Source: Symbiodinium natans (Eukaryota > Sar > Dinophyceae > Suessiales > Symbiodiniaceae). Taken from it: a DNA stretch of 64,000 nucleotides. The DNA is taken from positions 496,001 through 560,000 of the forward strand of contig CAJNDS010002188.1 in NCBI GenBank assembly GCA_905221605.1. Direction: 5' to 3'. The notes under the pieces are model-generated. The model was not told the DNA's origin. It ran no database searches and saw nothing but the letters and a program-made list of their open reading frames with translations. Positions 12,601 to 21,001 of the stretch are shown here, piece by piece (position 1 is the stretch's first letter; each line of letters begins with the position of its first letter). The translations under genes and the position numbers were made by a program.

Positions 12601-15600
12601 GGCTGCAAGCCCTCGGACCTTTGAGGGAGAGCTTCCTGCGGATGCAGGTGAAGGACCATGCCCAACTGCCGGTCAGCTTGATACCCCCGAAAGCCACCAG
12701 CGACCTCTCCAGCACGGTGATGAGGATGGCAGAAACGATGGAAACAGGAGAAGCGGGGACATTGGTACCGGCAGGAAGGCCATTCAACACAATGAGCCTT
12801 CGCGCTCAGCTCGAGGCGGGGGTCCTCACGGGCCAACAATACGAGGACCGGCGCCGAGCAAGGTCGCAGGACATACAGGCTGCGAGGTCGGTCGCGCCAA
12901 GGCTGGCGCTCCCGATACCTCCGCCTCCTCCAGTTCCGCGGCCCGAACGCACGCCCGAAACTCCAATTCCGTGGAGTGGCGCGCCGTCGGCTGCATTCAT
13001 GGAACTTGTCAGGCGCCGCCGAGATCGCCAAGAGCGCGATCGTTCTCGCTCCCCGTCTCCCTGAAAGGGAGTACGGAGAAGCTTAATCCAATCCTTGCAG
13101 CTTTGTCCCAAGACGAGAGAAAAGAGCCCGATACGCGACAGCCACAACAGCAGTTTGAGCTAGTCACTGAAGAAGGAATCATAGGTGACAATGTGCGTAG
13201 TAAACAGGCAGAGCTTCAGCACTACATGCAGGGACACGTACCATACATGTCTGACTGTGAGTTTTGCCAGCGCACTAGAGGGACCACTCCAGCCCGAAAG
13301 CGTAGCGACCTGAACCCGAGAGAGTTTCAGCTTGACCAGTGCTTCTTTCGCAAGCTTGCATTCATCGTACTGGTTCATACCATGAGCTTTGCGATTGCAG
13401 TTTGCTTTAGACCTGAGGGAGAGAGCGCAGCAACAACAGCAGAGCATTTGCATCCCTGGGTCAGGCACTTTGGTGTGAAACAACCGCATTTCATGTCTGA
13501 TGCAGAGGGACTCACGAAGAACATCGCAGCGAGGCTCGCTGATCTTTGTGAGGGTACTGAGGACAGCTTTGCGCCCGAAAGGCATGCACCAGCAGCAGAA
13601 CGAGCCATTAGGACCCTGAAAGGAATCGTAGCAACACATGAGCTTGAGTTGCGTGAACATGGCGTTGTTTTGGATGGTGAGTGTGCGGATGTTTTCGACC
13701 TTTTGTTTCAATACGCAGCACACACGCACAACAGGTTTTCAGTTTCTGTAGGGTCGACCATGACACCCATGCAGAAGATCCGCGGAGATCGCGTGCGACC
13801 GCAAGTCACGTATCCGTTTGGTGCGGTTGCATACGCTAAGATAACGCGGGCTAGAAGACCTGACGCGGATGCCAAGTATGCTCGAGGGATCTACTTGGGA
13901 CCAGTGCTTGGGAGCACAGGCCATGCCATGGAAATCCGCTTGGATAGTGGGGAGACGAAACGGGTGATCGCGCCCGGACTGAAATTGCTCTACCCGTTGC
14001 GTTTCGACGCAAATCTTCTGCCCGGTGCAAAGGCCCTAGATGGCTTCCTGCCCCCGCCTGAAGCACCGAAGACCAAAGAGCTGTTTCTTCCATATGTTCC
14101 AGGTGGAGGTCCTCCCATAGACTGGGTGAGACAACATGGCGTTACCCCCAAGTGCCCAGGATGCCAAGAAGGCGTCAGCTCGAGCAGGCATTCCCAAAAG
14201 TGTGTGAAGAGATACCAGAAATGGTTGCGTGATTCCATCGATGATGCTCTGGAGGCACTAGATGAAGGACCAAGGGTCGACCGAAGACCTGAAGAGCTAA
14301 TTGGAGAAGACCCATACGATGATGACGAGCAAATGAAGCCGAACAAGCGAACACGCTTTGGAGGAGAGGAGGTCCGAGCGTTTGATCCTGAGCAAGCAGG
14401 AGTCGGAGACCTAGAGATCCCGGAGATGTCAGTGCCGGATGCTGACTGGAATGTGTCCGAGTACCAGCCGTCCGAGGCTGAGGATGACGATATGGGAGAA
14501 GCTCCAGAGATGGGAGACGCTCCAGAGCATCCCCAGACATTCCATGAGGGGGTCCCAGTCCGATACCTGGAGGAATTGCTTGAGAACGCCCATTACACAC
14601 CACAACCGCTCTCTTGTTGTGACCACTACGACGTCGAAGCAGCATGTCACTTACTTGTTGGTCGGTCGAGCGTGGAGAAGTTCCCGTATGTTTGCTTGAA
14701 CACAACAACGCAACGACAGCACCACAAGCAACAGCAGTCGGTCGAGCGTGAAGCAGTTGAGTTGTTGAATCTCCAAGACCACCCTTGTGTATGTTCTTCA
14801 GTTAAAGAGAAAAAGGAAGATGAGTCCGCAGGGACGTACATGAGAATCCAAGACAGGACTCTCTGGGTGAATCGACCTAGAGCCAGCTACGATGACCTGG
14901 AAGGTTTTCAGCTGGACCCTGAAGAGACATGGCAAGGAATCAAGAAAGAGGTGAATGCGCTCGATAGTCTGAAAGTTGGTTATGCAAGATCAAAGAGCGA
15001 GATAGATGAGTACCGCAAAGCCAACCCAAACTGTCGGACGGTCAAGTCCCGATGGGTCCTCACTCAGAAGGCCCCAGGACTAGTCCGAGCAAGGATAGTC
15101 GCTAAGGATTTTGCTCATGGCCGACCATCCGCACTCGATTTGGGGTTGAGTTCCAACACTGCATCAGTGGAAGCCCTCAAGATCGTCCTTGCACGGGCGG
15201 CGAAGGGTAAGATGCGGGCGTACGGCCTCGACATATCCACCGCGTTTCTCTTTGCGCAGGTAGTGGAACCCACCATTATCGAGTTGCCAAGCACGTTCGC
15301 GCTCGAGAGCGGGGAAACCGCGTACTTGATACTAGAGAAAGCGCTCTACGGTTTGCGCTCCGCTAGCCTTAGCTGGCAGCGACACCTGAACAGGATCGTA
15401 TCTGCACTAGGCTTACAAGCGAGTCCGCTTGAACCGACGCTTTTCAGCGGATGGGTCAACCTTGAATCCGGATGGGAGTACATCATCATGTTAGCGTACG
15501 TGGATGATTTGCTCATTGTGTCTTCTACCGAAAAAGGGTTCGAGTACGTCCACGAAGCCCTGAGTTCAGTCTTGAAAGTCAAAGTGACAGGGAGGCTGAT

Positions 15601-17290
15601 CGAAGATGGGCAGATGGAATTCCTCGGTCGTTTAATCCGTTGGGATGGACGACAGATCATGCTTGGGGTGAAGCCTGAGTATGTGAAGTCGGTCTTTACA
15701 TCCTTCGGATGGGACATATCCACCGTAAAAGCATCCTTGACGACACCCGACATCAGGAGTATGTACGATGAGGAGAGTGTTGAAGAGCCTTCAAAGGAGC
15801 TGTCCAGTGAAGCCTCACGGTTCCGAAGTTGCCTAGGGAAGATAGGCTGGCTCTGTCAAACTCGCTCAGATATAACATACTTTCACTCCATGTTGTCGCG
15901 CGGACAAAGCATGCCACGGCAAGTGCATGAAGATGCACTTCGCAAGTTCCTGCGATGGTTAGCAGCGTTTCCGCTGTTAGATCAAATCTTCCCGCTCGGA
16001 GATGGCAAGACCAATGAGGGGGAGAATGCCAGCCTGGTAGCCTATTGCGACAGCAATTGGGGCAGCGAGATGAGCGTAGCCCGGAAGAGCACCAGTGGCG
16101 GAGTGATCTACATCGCAGTGGACGGCCTGTGGTACTGCATAAAGGGGTACAGCCGCCTGCAGAGCGTCGTGGCACTCAGCTCAGCAGAGGCAGAGTTGTT
16201 TGCCATCGCCGAGGCAGCGAAAGAGGTGGCAGGACTTGCGCAATTGACGGCGCATATCTGGGGCACCCTCCAGAAACCCCACCGCGTGTACACTGACTCT
16301 GCCTCAGCTAGGCAAATTGCCAGCATGGAGGGGCTACTCAGACGCATGCGGCATATAGACTTGAGGTTGTGCTTTATCCAAGACCGTGTCCATAGCGGCG
16401 AGTTAGCAGTAGAGGGAGTGGCCGGAACCGAGAATGTGAGCGATCTTCTCACAAAGAATTTAAATCGCCTCCAAACAGCAAAGCATACAGCAACCCTCGG
16501 ACTAGAAGATGTCACCAACATCGATTTCCGAGAGGTTCCAGCAGTCAGGTCTTGCTTGTTGCTGTCTGGAGTGCTAGATTCTGTACTCGGGCCAGACAAC
16601 CTCGAATATGAAGCTTTCTGTCGGCTATGCGAACTCGAGACTGAATATTCAACTTTGCTGATCGAGTTTTGCACGAGTTCACGTTCGAATCTGTACCTGC
16701 AAGGAAGTGTGCACCAAGTATTCGTCTTGCCAATTACTCAAGGGGTTGACGGGACCTCGAATGACACCGTGGAGCGGGTCATGTCTGCAATGAATGTTGC
16801 AAGAGAATGGGGGATGAAGGTTGTTTTCTGGAGCAGCACTCCTTGTACCGGAGGTAGCCCGTACCAACGGCGACACGAAGATCGGCCGGGCTATCAGGAC
16901 CATCTACAAGCTTTATTCACGGTGCATCGCAAGCTCTGGCGGAGCTTCTTAGTGATGGTGAACCACCCGCAAGTGGGGGTATGGGTCATAGAATGGCCGC
17001 AGAGGTGTGCCTACTGGGGATGGGCAAGCACCCGTTCGTTTGCAAAGCAAAGAACCCATTACACTGGCGAAGTGCACGGCTGTGTTTCAGGCTTGGTAGG
17101 CAGAGATGGATTACCTATCCGAAAGATTTGGAAACTGATGTCGAACGATGAACAGTTTGTGCGAACAATGTCCGAAACATTTGCATGTACCTGCAAGGGA
17201 GATCATTCACGAAACTTTGATCTCAAAGCAACGCAGCACTATCCGCCAGCTTTCGCGGACGTCGCCCTGGAAAGCTTGCGACTGCGGTAA
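9695..17290 (+). CDS. copia-type polyprotein: CCHC knuckle, protease, integrase, reverse transcriptase, RNase H
   Basis: Numbering is from 9,686, where the open frame starts; the first ATG is 9,695. In order: a Lys/Gly-rich basic region; a CCHC knuckle CRNCGKTGHWARDC (113-126); the aspartic protease motif WLIDSGSS (DSG 206-208); the zinc motif before integrase (C1191, C1194); integrase acidic residues near D1217, D1272 and E1305; RT with YGLDISTAFLFAQ and the YVDD box (1938-1941); RNase H with D2122, E2168, D2204. This is the machinery that copies element RNA and integrates the cDNA. Two features are odd. About 560 codons between protease and integrase (11,376-13,064) read as unstructured Gly/Arg-rich sequence here but as a coherent protein in another frame. 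About 240 residues follow RNase H with no family I recognise. The first ATG is probably internal to the original gag-pol. Confidence 0.93.
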   Translation: MKHLDSETKRYLLLHHPTKSMGELMTGLQFYDEQLRVMDFQREGASGYANAFKGGKGEKGDRDNKGNKGEKGEKGLKGGKAKGKDKKGERSGKGDKARSKSREAKKTDVCRNCGKTGHWARDCGHLRRTKPQRQRARPLRRSQRHHRLHRLLRRKQQPQPTTKGSGKAQSSIKTFLEGYHFGMMLTNQVVSFPSDDRVYWLIDSGSSFHIITRETLESDHVKVLAWLEGRPKSYAETATGDSVEIGGSTHVLVEVCFETTTSASLKSSSEHEGDAVYMCRARFEAVISDQIKHNLLNINLLCQNGGWEPAMCGQQGVITVRKHGVTLKPTMFASVSWLASVRNDHPLALKPQDLIAKTEQFRRSRSRKSSSSRDFHRSTSNRGHRSSARVCVEPENPELLDVSCLDEVVDCEFQTSHEHVDLDQGEAKDRLRTVDDVSGSARDQLQFFSHVDTPAVRELDRDERLIFSEDNSVISHKQQDNSTTPAVERLVFENDSSVISHKQQDNSTTPAVERLVHEHGRETVVCRACLEDFPDEVEIGSLDCSQRRSFPRVGQIGDRRYGSECHDATEHSRVGRHAPGGETQEIDTVGGQRRAARHRASTESPRGAPGNVCRGGVHWRGRDGSGPGRGFGKAGPFDLISFDRVHHGRDGSGGGTVVPHWGEGIPNGSFDVRGSSQGTRYGADEADAEDQIQGKGQGHETGAEFAAGPCGPIDHGSRSSGAIRPHAGIVSANTERKTALGVDRLDDVDCSSIWRSVDGTSSGRQRPTGHAGDAVLPPVPEVCHRSPFNERQHAGLHAGHLQGGPPRDAEPGGLGHMGGSSCRTRAAGTWSDRRQGSLSGCTGTERVSSAEPEGNNRGSTGEPRARTIDSGGGDRRVRRGLGRMEANHRGSSSNDPTTSEGSPYLHDAAAGGTGQPDSSVHGTPPGPRAQACEEHSPGDTSMAGITFQPGLSWSVSAAASEHTRPHRRRAASPRTFEGELPADAGEGPCPTAGQLDTPESHQRPLQHGDEDGRNDGNRRSGDIGTGRKAIQHNEPSRSARGGGPHGPTIRGPAPSKVAGHTGCEVGRAKAGAPDTSASSSSAARTHARNSNSVEWRAVGCIHGTCQAPPRSPRARSFSLPVSLKGSTEKLNPILAALSQDERKEPDTRQPQQQFELVTEEGIIGDNVRSKQAELQHYMQGHVPYMSDCEFCQRTRGTTPARKRSDLNPREFQLDQCFFRKLAFIVLVHTMSFAIAVCFRPEGESAATTAEHLHPWVRHFGVKQPHFMSDAEGLTKNIAARLADLCEGTEDSFAPERHAPAAERAIRTLKGIVATHELELREHGVVLDGECADVFDLLFQYAAHTHNRFSVSVGSTMTPMQKIRGDRVRPQVTYPFGAVAYAKITRARRPDADAKYARGIYLGPVLGSTGHAMEIRLDSGETKRVIAPGLKLLYPLRFDANLLPGAKALDGFLPPPEAPKTKELFLPYVPGGGPPIDWVRQHGVTPKCPGCQEGVSSSRHSQKCVKRYQKWLRDSIDDALEALDEGPRVDRRPEELIGEDPYDDDEQMKPNKRTRFGGEEVRAFDPEQAGVGDLEIPEMSVPDADWNVSEYQPSEAEDDDMGEAPEMGDAPEHPQTFHEGVPVRYLEELLENAHYTPQPLSCCDHYDVEAACHLLVGRSSVEKFPYVCLNTTTQRQHHKQQQSVEREAVELLNLQDHPCVCSSVKEKKEDESAGTYMRIQDRTLWVNRPRASYDDLEGFQLDPEETWQGIKKEVNALDSLKVGYARSKSEIDEYRKANPNCRTVKSRWVLTQKAPGLVRARIVAKDFAHGRPSALDLGLSSNTASVEALKIVLARAAKGKMRAYGLDISTAFLFAQVVEPTIIELPSTFALESGETAYLILEKALYGLRSASLSWQRHLNRIVSALGLQASPLEPTLFSGWVNLESGWEYIIMLAYVDDLLIVSSTEKGFEYVHEALSSVLKVKVTGRLIEDGQMEFLGRLIRWDGRQIMLGVKPEYVKSVFTSFGWDISTVKASLTTPDIRSMYDEESVEEPSKELSSEASRFRSCLGKIGWLCQTRSDITYFHSMLSRGQSMPRQVHEDALRKFLRWLAAFPLLDQIFPLGDGKTNEGENASLVAYCDSNWGSEMSVARKSTSGGVIYIAVDGLWYCIKGYSRLQSVVALSSAEAELFAIAEAAKEVAGLAQLTAHIWGTLQKPHRVYTDSASARQIASMEGLLRRMRHIDLRLCFIQDRVHSGELAVEGVAGTENVSDLLTKNLNRLQTAKHTATLGLEDVTNIDFREVPAVRSCLLLSGVLDSVLGPDNLEYEAFCRLCELETEYSTLLIEFCTSSRSNLYLQGSVHQVFVLPITQGVDGTSNDTVERVMSAMNVAREWGMKVVFWSSTPCTGGSPYQRRHEDRPGYQDHLQALFTVHRKLWRSFLVMVNHPQVGVWVIEWPQRCAYWGWASTRSFAKQRTHYTGEVHGCVSGLVGRDGLPIRKIWKLMSNDEQFVRTMSETFACTCKGDHSRNFDLKATQHYPPAFADVALESLRLR
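11376..13064 (+). CDS. 562-aa ORF embedded in the copia pol in another frame
   Basis: A complete ATG-to-TGA frame, in a different register from the polyprotein that surrounds it. It begins MDPSATMQRSIQELEGMRQG, followed by a basic stretch and acidic segments. A central part carries LYCLLCQKYVTEAHLMSDNM (a C-x2-C pair and a nearby His) and WATWEEALAEPEQLELG. A Pro-rich tail ends in RRRDRQERDRSRSPSP, like an Arg/Ser domain. Its composition is that of a normal protein, whereas the polyprotein frame here is low-complexity. Both frames stay open for 1.69 kb, so the insertion did not stop the pol frame. I do not recognise the protein; it may be another transposon's structural protein or a captured host gene. 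Translation would need its own initiation or a spliced transcript. Confidence 0.6.
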   Translation: MDPSATMQRSIQELEGMRQGARRRRLILLEANAAQHGIELPQNLREELQATYAEAESTGGDEMDLDPEGDSARLDPSTSSPSIEYIMEETEAAEAPSSHTGVREFQTDPSMSEAPAKEPAMVLMKPTPKIKSKEKGKAMRPVRNLLPDHVDQSTMGVDPREPSGPTPGSSAPTRRGKRRWASTGWMTWIARRFGGAWTAQAPGDSDPPDTPVTLYCLLCQKYVTEAHLMSDNMQGFTQVISKEGLHVTQNPVDWATWEEALAEPEQLELGVTEGKARSVVALGPSEFPQPNPKETTAAAPASPGPGPSTVVVEIDESDEDWGEWRPTTEVPAPTTPPHPKDPPISMMQPPGEPVSPTAVYTEHRRGPEPRHAKSTLRVTPPWRESLSNLGYHGPYLQLHLNTPGHTAEGLQALGPLRESFLRMQVKDHAQLPVSLIPPKATSDLSSTVMRMAETMETGEAGTLVPAGRPFNTMSLRAQLEAGVLTGQQYEDRRRARSQDIQAARSVAPRLALPIPPPPPVPRPERTPETPIPWSGAPSAAFMELVRRRRDRQERDRSRSPSP

Positions 17291-17492
17291 TTTGAGCCCA
17301 CCCGCCCGCCCTGGCTGACCCGCCCACCCGCCCAGCCAGGTTACTTTGCGAGAGTTAGTCGACCTCCAGCGGTCTGAAGCAGTGCAGCGGTCTAGGACTG
17401 AGGAATGCGCCGGAATCCATGGCCCGGCGAGGAGTTTAGTTGACTTTGCGTGGAGCTTAGTTGACGTGACCAACAGTGAAACTATTGGTCAT

Positions 17493-17515
17493 GAGGGGGA
17501 GTTGATATATGTGAC
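17493..17515 (+). promoter_or_regulatory. polypurine tract and presumed LTR start
   Basis: GAGGGGGAG at 17,493-17,501 is a typical polypurine tract, which primes plus-strand DNA synthesis in LTR elements. One base later comes TGATATATGTGAC (17,503-17,515), beginning with TG as LTRs do. The same 13-mer bounds every repeat unit downstream and reappears at 30,853-30,865 before unique sequence, so the LTR seems to have been split after its first 13 bp. Confidence 0.65.
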
Positions 17516-17643
17516 TGGCTCAAGGTCTCGGCTCAACCCCGGTGGGGTGCACAGGTAGCAGAGCGGTAGCTGTGTGAACCAGCCTCGAGTCCCCTAACTG
17601 TTTTGGGTACCAGGCCTGCTTTTTCACAGCCTTCATTTGAGCC

Positions 17644-18545
17644 ATGTCCAGAGCACCTGTGCAGTCGAGACCCTCACTGCCAACAAGTGACGGGTTGGAG
17701 TCTTCTCACCCAACTTGCGATGCAGAGAGCCAGAAGGAAGGCACGGGCCGACTGCGGCTTGGGGAACTCTTCCCTTATGCGAGTCCTCTTACAGCCGGCT
17801 GTGGAGTTCTCCAGCCTTGGAAGACCAGGTAAGTTGCTCGAGCAGCCTGGCAAGTGCAGAGCGAACTTGGGCCCATAGAGCCAATTGTGGCTCCAGCCAA
17901 GGCAGGACTTTTCACCAAGCACTCTGCTTTCGCTGGTTTCACAAGGGCCGGAAAGAATGGCTGCTCCTCGCAGAGGACAGCAGCGTGTATTTTGTTCGCA
18001 CCAGCAAATCCGGCAAAACAGTTAGAGCCGGACCTTGTGGGCAATGGCGATGCATGGAAGACCCAGCAGAGCTCCACGGGGGAACGGGGGGCGACCCGCC
18101 CGTGCAGTGGCTTCGCCTGTTATACTTTAACTGCTCTGGCTGTGGTAATATTCCAACCCATAACCTCAGTTTTGTGCCAGGTCCTGGGAAAAGGCAACCA
18201 GCGATCTTGCACGGAGAGGATGGAAGACGCATCGAGCTCCACTGTGCCCTTTGTCTAGAAAACTTTCTAGCTTGCACGTGGAGCTGGCCGAGTTTTGACC
18301 AAGCAGTTAGGAGACCGGTGTTCCTGGACGACGCTTCCCTTGCTGACTTGCGTCAGTTAGGTCACCAAGTTATGCAGCCCGCACAGCCTTCGCTGGTTCC
18401 GCTGTCTTCTGCAGCCAGCGCACATGGCTGGACTTTCCTTGAGGAAGGGTGTTCTCAGGATCCAGACTCCCCAGAAGAAGCATGCAGCAGTGATTGGCAA
18501 GTGTGTGGCTTTGAAGATTTGGAAGACATCCCATGGGAGGTCTGA
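17644..18545 (+). pseudogene. unit ORF, copy 1 (frameshifted)
   Basis: Starts with the same ATG context as the intact copies (GAGCCATGTCC). A deletion near 17,746-17,760, where other copies encode ARLEGEAARL, changes the frame; the original frame ends at 17,832 and the remaining 80 percent is open in another frame to 18,545. That part keeps the conserved Cys pairs (CSGCG and CALC) and the C-terminal DIPWEV. It is read as a recently broken copy. Confidence 0.75.
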
Positions 18546-19428
18546 CCTACTTCAGCCCCAACCCACCCAAATTGCAGGAGCTTTGCCCTGCCAGAATCAA
18601 GGGCGAGACTATCCCCTCCGGAATCCATTCAGGGTGAGGCTTCTCCCCGTTTCAATCAGTGACGGTCTTTCGAGTCCGTTTCCAAATTGTGAGTGCCTCA
18701 GGGCACCAAAGAGAATCTTGCATAGAATTGGATCATGATTTGATCGCATAAGGTTGCAGGTGTAAGAATGCAAGCAAGCAAGTGCTCAGTCCCGGCACAT
18801 ACCCAGATCCATCCATCGGAATATTCGCAGTCGTTCCGTTGGTCACCCTGCAGGACAAGCCGCCTTGATGTGGCTTTAGTACAGCCTGACACCGGTTTGG
18901 CCCCCTTGTTCGGTCTGTAGAGCAGACCGCTGGACCGGGTTTTCGGGCTCAGGAGCTTGCGGGTCTTCCACAGGCCCAACACGGGGTTCTCGCAAACACA
19001 GCGCCCGAAAGGATAACGTTAGAACCGGACCCTGAAGATCCTCACTGGTTGATGAGGGGAGGGAGCGCGCTGAGATGTTGGGGAACGGACGAGGATCCTA
19101 GTACTTTCCGGTCGGTTGTGGCCGAGGGCATGCTGCCCGGCATCAGTTTGGGGTTACCCGTGTTTGGCCTGCCGAGGATTTCCTTTGAGTTTCCTGCAGG
19201 GTGCTGTTGTTTCTCTCCGGGTGGTGCAAGCCCATCCTGGAGGAAGCCTAGCGGCAGGCGTTGTTTGGTAGGGACCAAAACCTAGGCTGACGGACAGCCT
19301 GAGGCACCAGATTGCGGAGGTTAAAGGCTGTGGCTCGGTGCCCGAAAGCCTGCCCAGCTGAGATGCCCAAATCAACCAAGCCCTCCCTGCGTGCAAGTGG
19401 TGTGGGCTCCTCTGGAGCCGCTGAGGTT

Positions 19429-19580
19429 GAACCAGTGAGTAAGAGCGAGAAAGCTGGTTCTTCCTCCCTGGTGAGTAAGTGCGAGAAAACCAGGTCAGCA
19501 TACGGGGCAAACAGGAGCTCAGTGCTGCTGCGGCATGAGTTTCTGGGGCCTAGGTTAGTAAGTGCGAGAAAGCTTAGGCC
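19429..19580 (+). other. stem-loop triplet, unit 1
   Basis: Three consecutive hairpins. H1 19,429-19,460: GAACCAG pairs with CTGGTTC. H2 19,467-19,494: CCTGG pairs with CCAGG. H3 19,547-19,580: GGCCTAGG pairs with CTTAGGCC (one G-U pair). Each encloses exactly 18 nt of one consensus, TKAGTAAGNGCGAGAAAR. Different stems with one loop imply that the loop is the recognised part of an RNA. Confidence 0.8.
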
Positions 19581-19941
19581 TGCTCCGGAGGTTGGCGACT
19601 TTTGCCTTCCAGTTGTTTGCAGTTTGTACAGGCATTGCCCATGTGTCGGTTCCGGACCTTCTGCCTTTTCTGAGTGAGCCGAATGTGGGTGAGTTTCTCC
19701 CCTGTACAGGCAGGGCTTATAGGGTAGGCAGTACAGACCAGGCAGTTCAACCTGCAGAACATTTGCCTAGGGCTTTGTATAGAGCCAAACCAGTGAGTAG
19801 CCGTAGGCCGCCGAGCTTCTCGCGGAACTGGTTAAGCCCTCATTGCTTTCTCTCGGTGTTCCCTGCACATAGTTCGGCCGTGTTAAGCAGGCCAAGGACA
19901 CCTCGAGAGTTTTTCCTTTTCTGTGCATAGTTAATACCTTC

Positions 19942-19957
19942 CGGAACTTCGGTTCCG
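19942..19957 (+). other. UUCG-type hairpin at the unit 3' end
   Basis: CGGAAC-TTCG-GTTCCG: a 6-bp perfect stem with the very stable UUCG tetraloop, 39 bp before the unit end. The same hairpin occurs in copies 2 and 3. In copies 4, 4b and 5 the loop is TCCG and the stem is unchanged. Confidence 0.75.
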
Positions 19958-20137
19958 AAGAGCCTAACCTGGCTAGCGACGCAGCCCGCTTTCGAGTGAT
20001 ATATGTGACTGGCTCAAGGTCTCGGCTCAACCCCGGTGGGGTGCACAGGTAGCAGAGCGGTAGCTGTGTGAACCAGCCTCGAGTCCCCTAACTGTTTTGG
20101 GTACCAGGCCTGCTTTTTCACAGCCTTCATTTGAGCC

Positions 20138-21001
20138 ATGTCCAGAGCACCTGTGCAGTCGAGATCCTCACTGCCAGCAAGTGATGGGTTGGAGTCATCT
20201 CACCCAACTTGCTCTGCAGAGAGCCAGAAAGAAGGCACGGCCCGACTGGAGGGCGAAGCAGCCCGGCTTGGGGAACTCTTCCCTTATGCGAGTCCTCTTA
20301 CAGCCGGCTGTGGAGTTTCTCCAGCCTTGGAAGACCAGGTAAGTTGCTCGAGCAGCCTGGCAAGTGCAGAGCGAACTTGGGCCCATAGAGCCAATTGTGG
20401 CTCCAGCCAAGGCAGGACTTTTCACCAAGCACTCTGCTTTCGCTGGTTTCACAAGGGCCGGAAAGAATGGCTGCTCCTCGCAGAGGACAGCAGCGTGTAT
20501 TTTGTTCGCACCAGCAAATCCGGCAAAACAGTTAGAGCCGGACCTTGTGGGCAATGGCGATGCATGGAAGACCCAGCAGAGCTCCACGGGGGAACGGGGG
20601 GCGACCCGCCCGTGCAGTGGCTTCGCCTGTTAAACTTTAACTGCACTGGCTGTGGTAATATTCCAACCCATAACCTCAGTTTTGTGCCAGGTCCTGGGAA
20701 AAGGCAACCAGCGATCTTGCACGGAGAGGATGGAAGACGCATCGAGCTCCACTGTGCCCTTTGTCTAGAAAACTTTCTAGCTTGCACGTGGAGCTGGCCG
20801 AGTTTTGACCAAGCAGTTAGGAGACCGGTGTTCCTGGACGACGCTTCCCTTGCTGACTTGCGTCTGTTAGGTCACCAAGTTACGCAACCCGCACAGCCTT
20901 CGCTGGTTCCGCTGTCTTCTGCAGCCAGCGCACATGGCTGGACCTTCCTTGAGGAAGGGTGTTCTCAGGATCCAGACTCCCCAGAAGAAGCATGCAGCTG
21001 A
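20138..21001 (+). pseudogene. unit ORF, copy 2 (3' truncated, 287 aa)
   Basis: Opens as in the intact copies (MSRAPVQSRSSLPASDGLES) and keeps the whole central region, including FNCTGCGNIP and the CALC pair. It loses its last 18 residues because a 2-base deletion near 20,998 turns the Ser-Ser-Asp codons into a TGA stop. The truncation removes the conserved DIPWEV end, so it may or may not still function. Confidence 0.7.

Larger units (their letters stand above)
9313..17502 (+). mobile_element. Ty1/copia-type LTR retrotransposon (5'-truncated)
   Basis: The order gag remnant, zinc knuckle, aspartic protease, integrase, reverse transcriptase, RNase H (integrase before RT) defines the copia superfamily. 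The 3' side ends with a purine tract (17,493-17,501) directly followed by TGATATATGTGAC, which looks like an LTR start because LTRs begin with TG. No matching 5' LTR is seen; the left side is lost in minisatellite DNA. The 212-bp 3' untranslated segment includes a GACCAA/TTGGTC hairpin at 17,467-17,490. The pol frame is open over 2.5 kaa, so the insertion is fairly young despite its broken gag. Confidence 0.88.
17503..19996 (+). mobile_element. 2.5-kb unit, copy 1
   Basis: The 13-mer TGATATATGTGAC is followed by a 2,481-bp body (17,516-19,996) that starts TGGCTCAAGG and ends GCTTTCGAG. The first 1 kb carries the ORF (broken here); the rest holds conserved noncoding sequence with stem-loops. 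The next copy follows at once. Confidence 0.92.

Noticed and set aside
17540-17600. tRNA-like sequence at the unit start (TAGCAGAGCGG resembles an A box, GCCTCGAGTCC a B box)
   Set aside because: The boxes are only 26 nt apart, too close for a tRNA or tRNA-derived SINE head, and no acceptor or anticodon stems pair.
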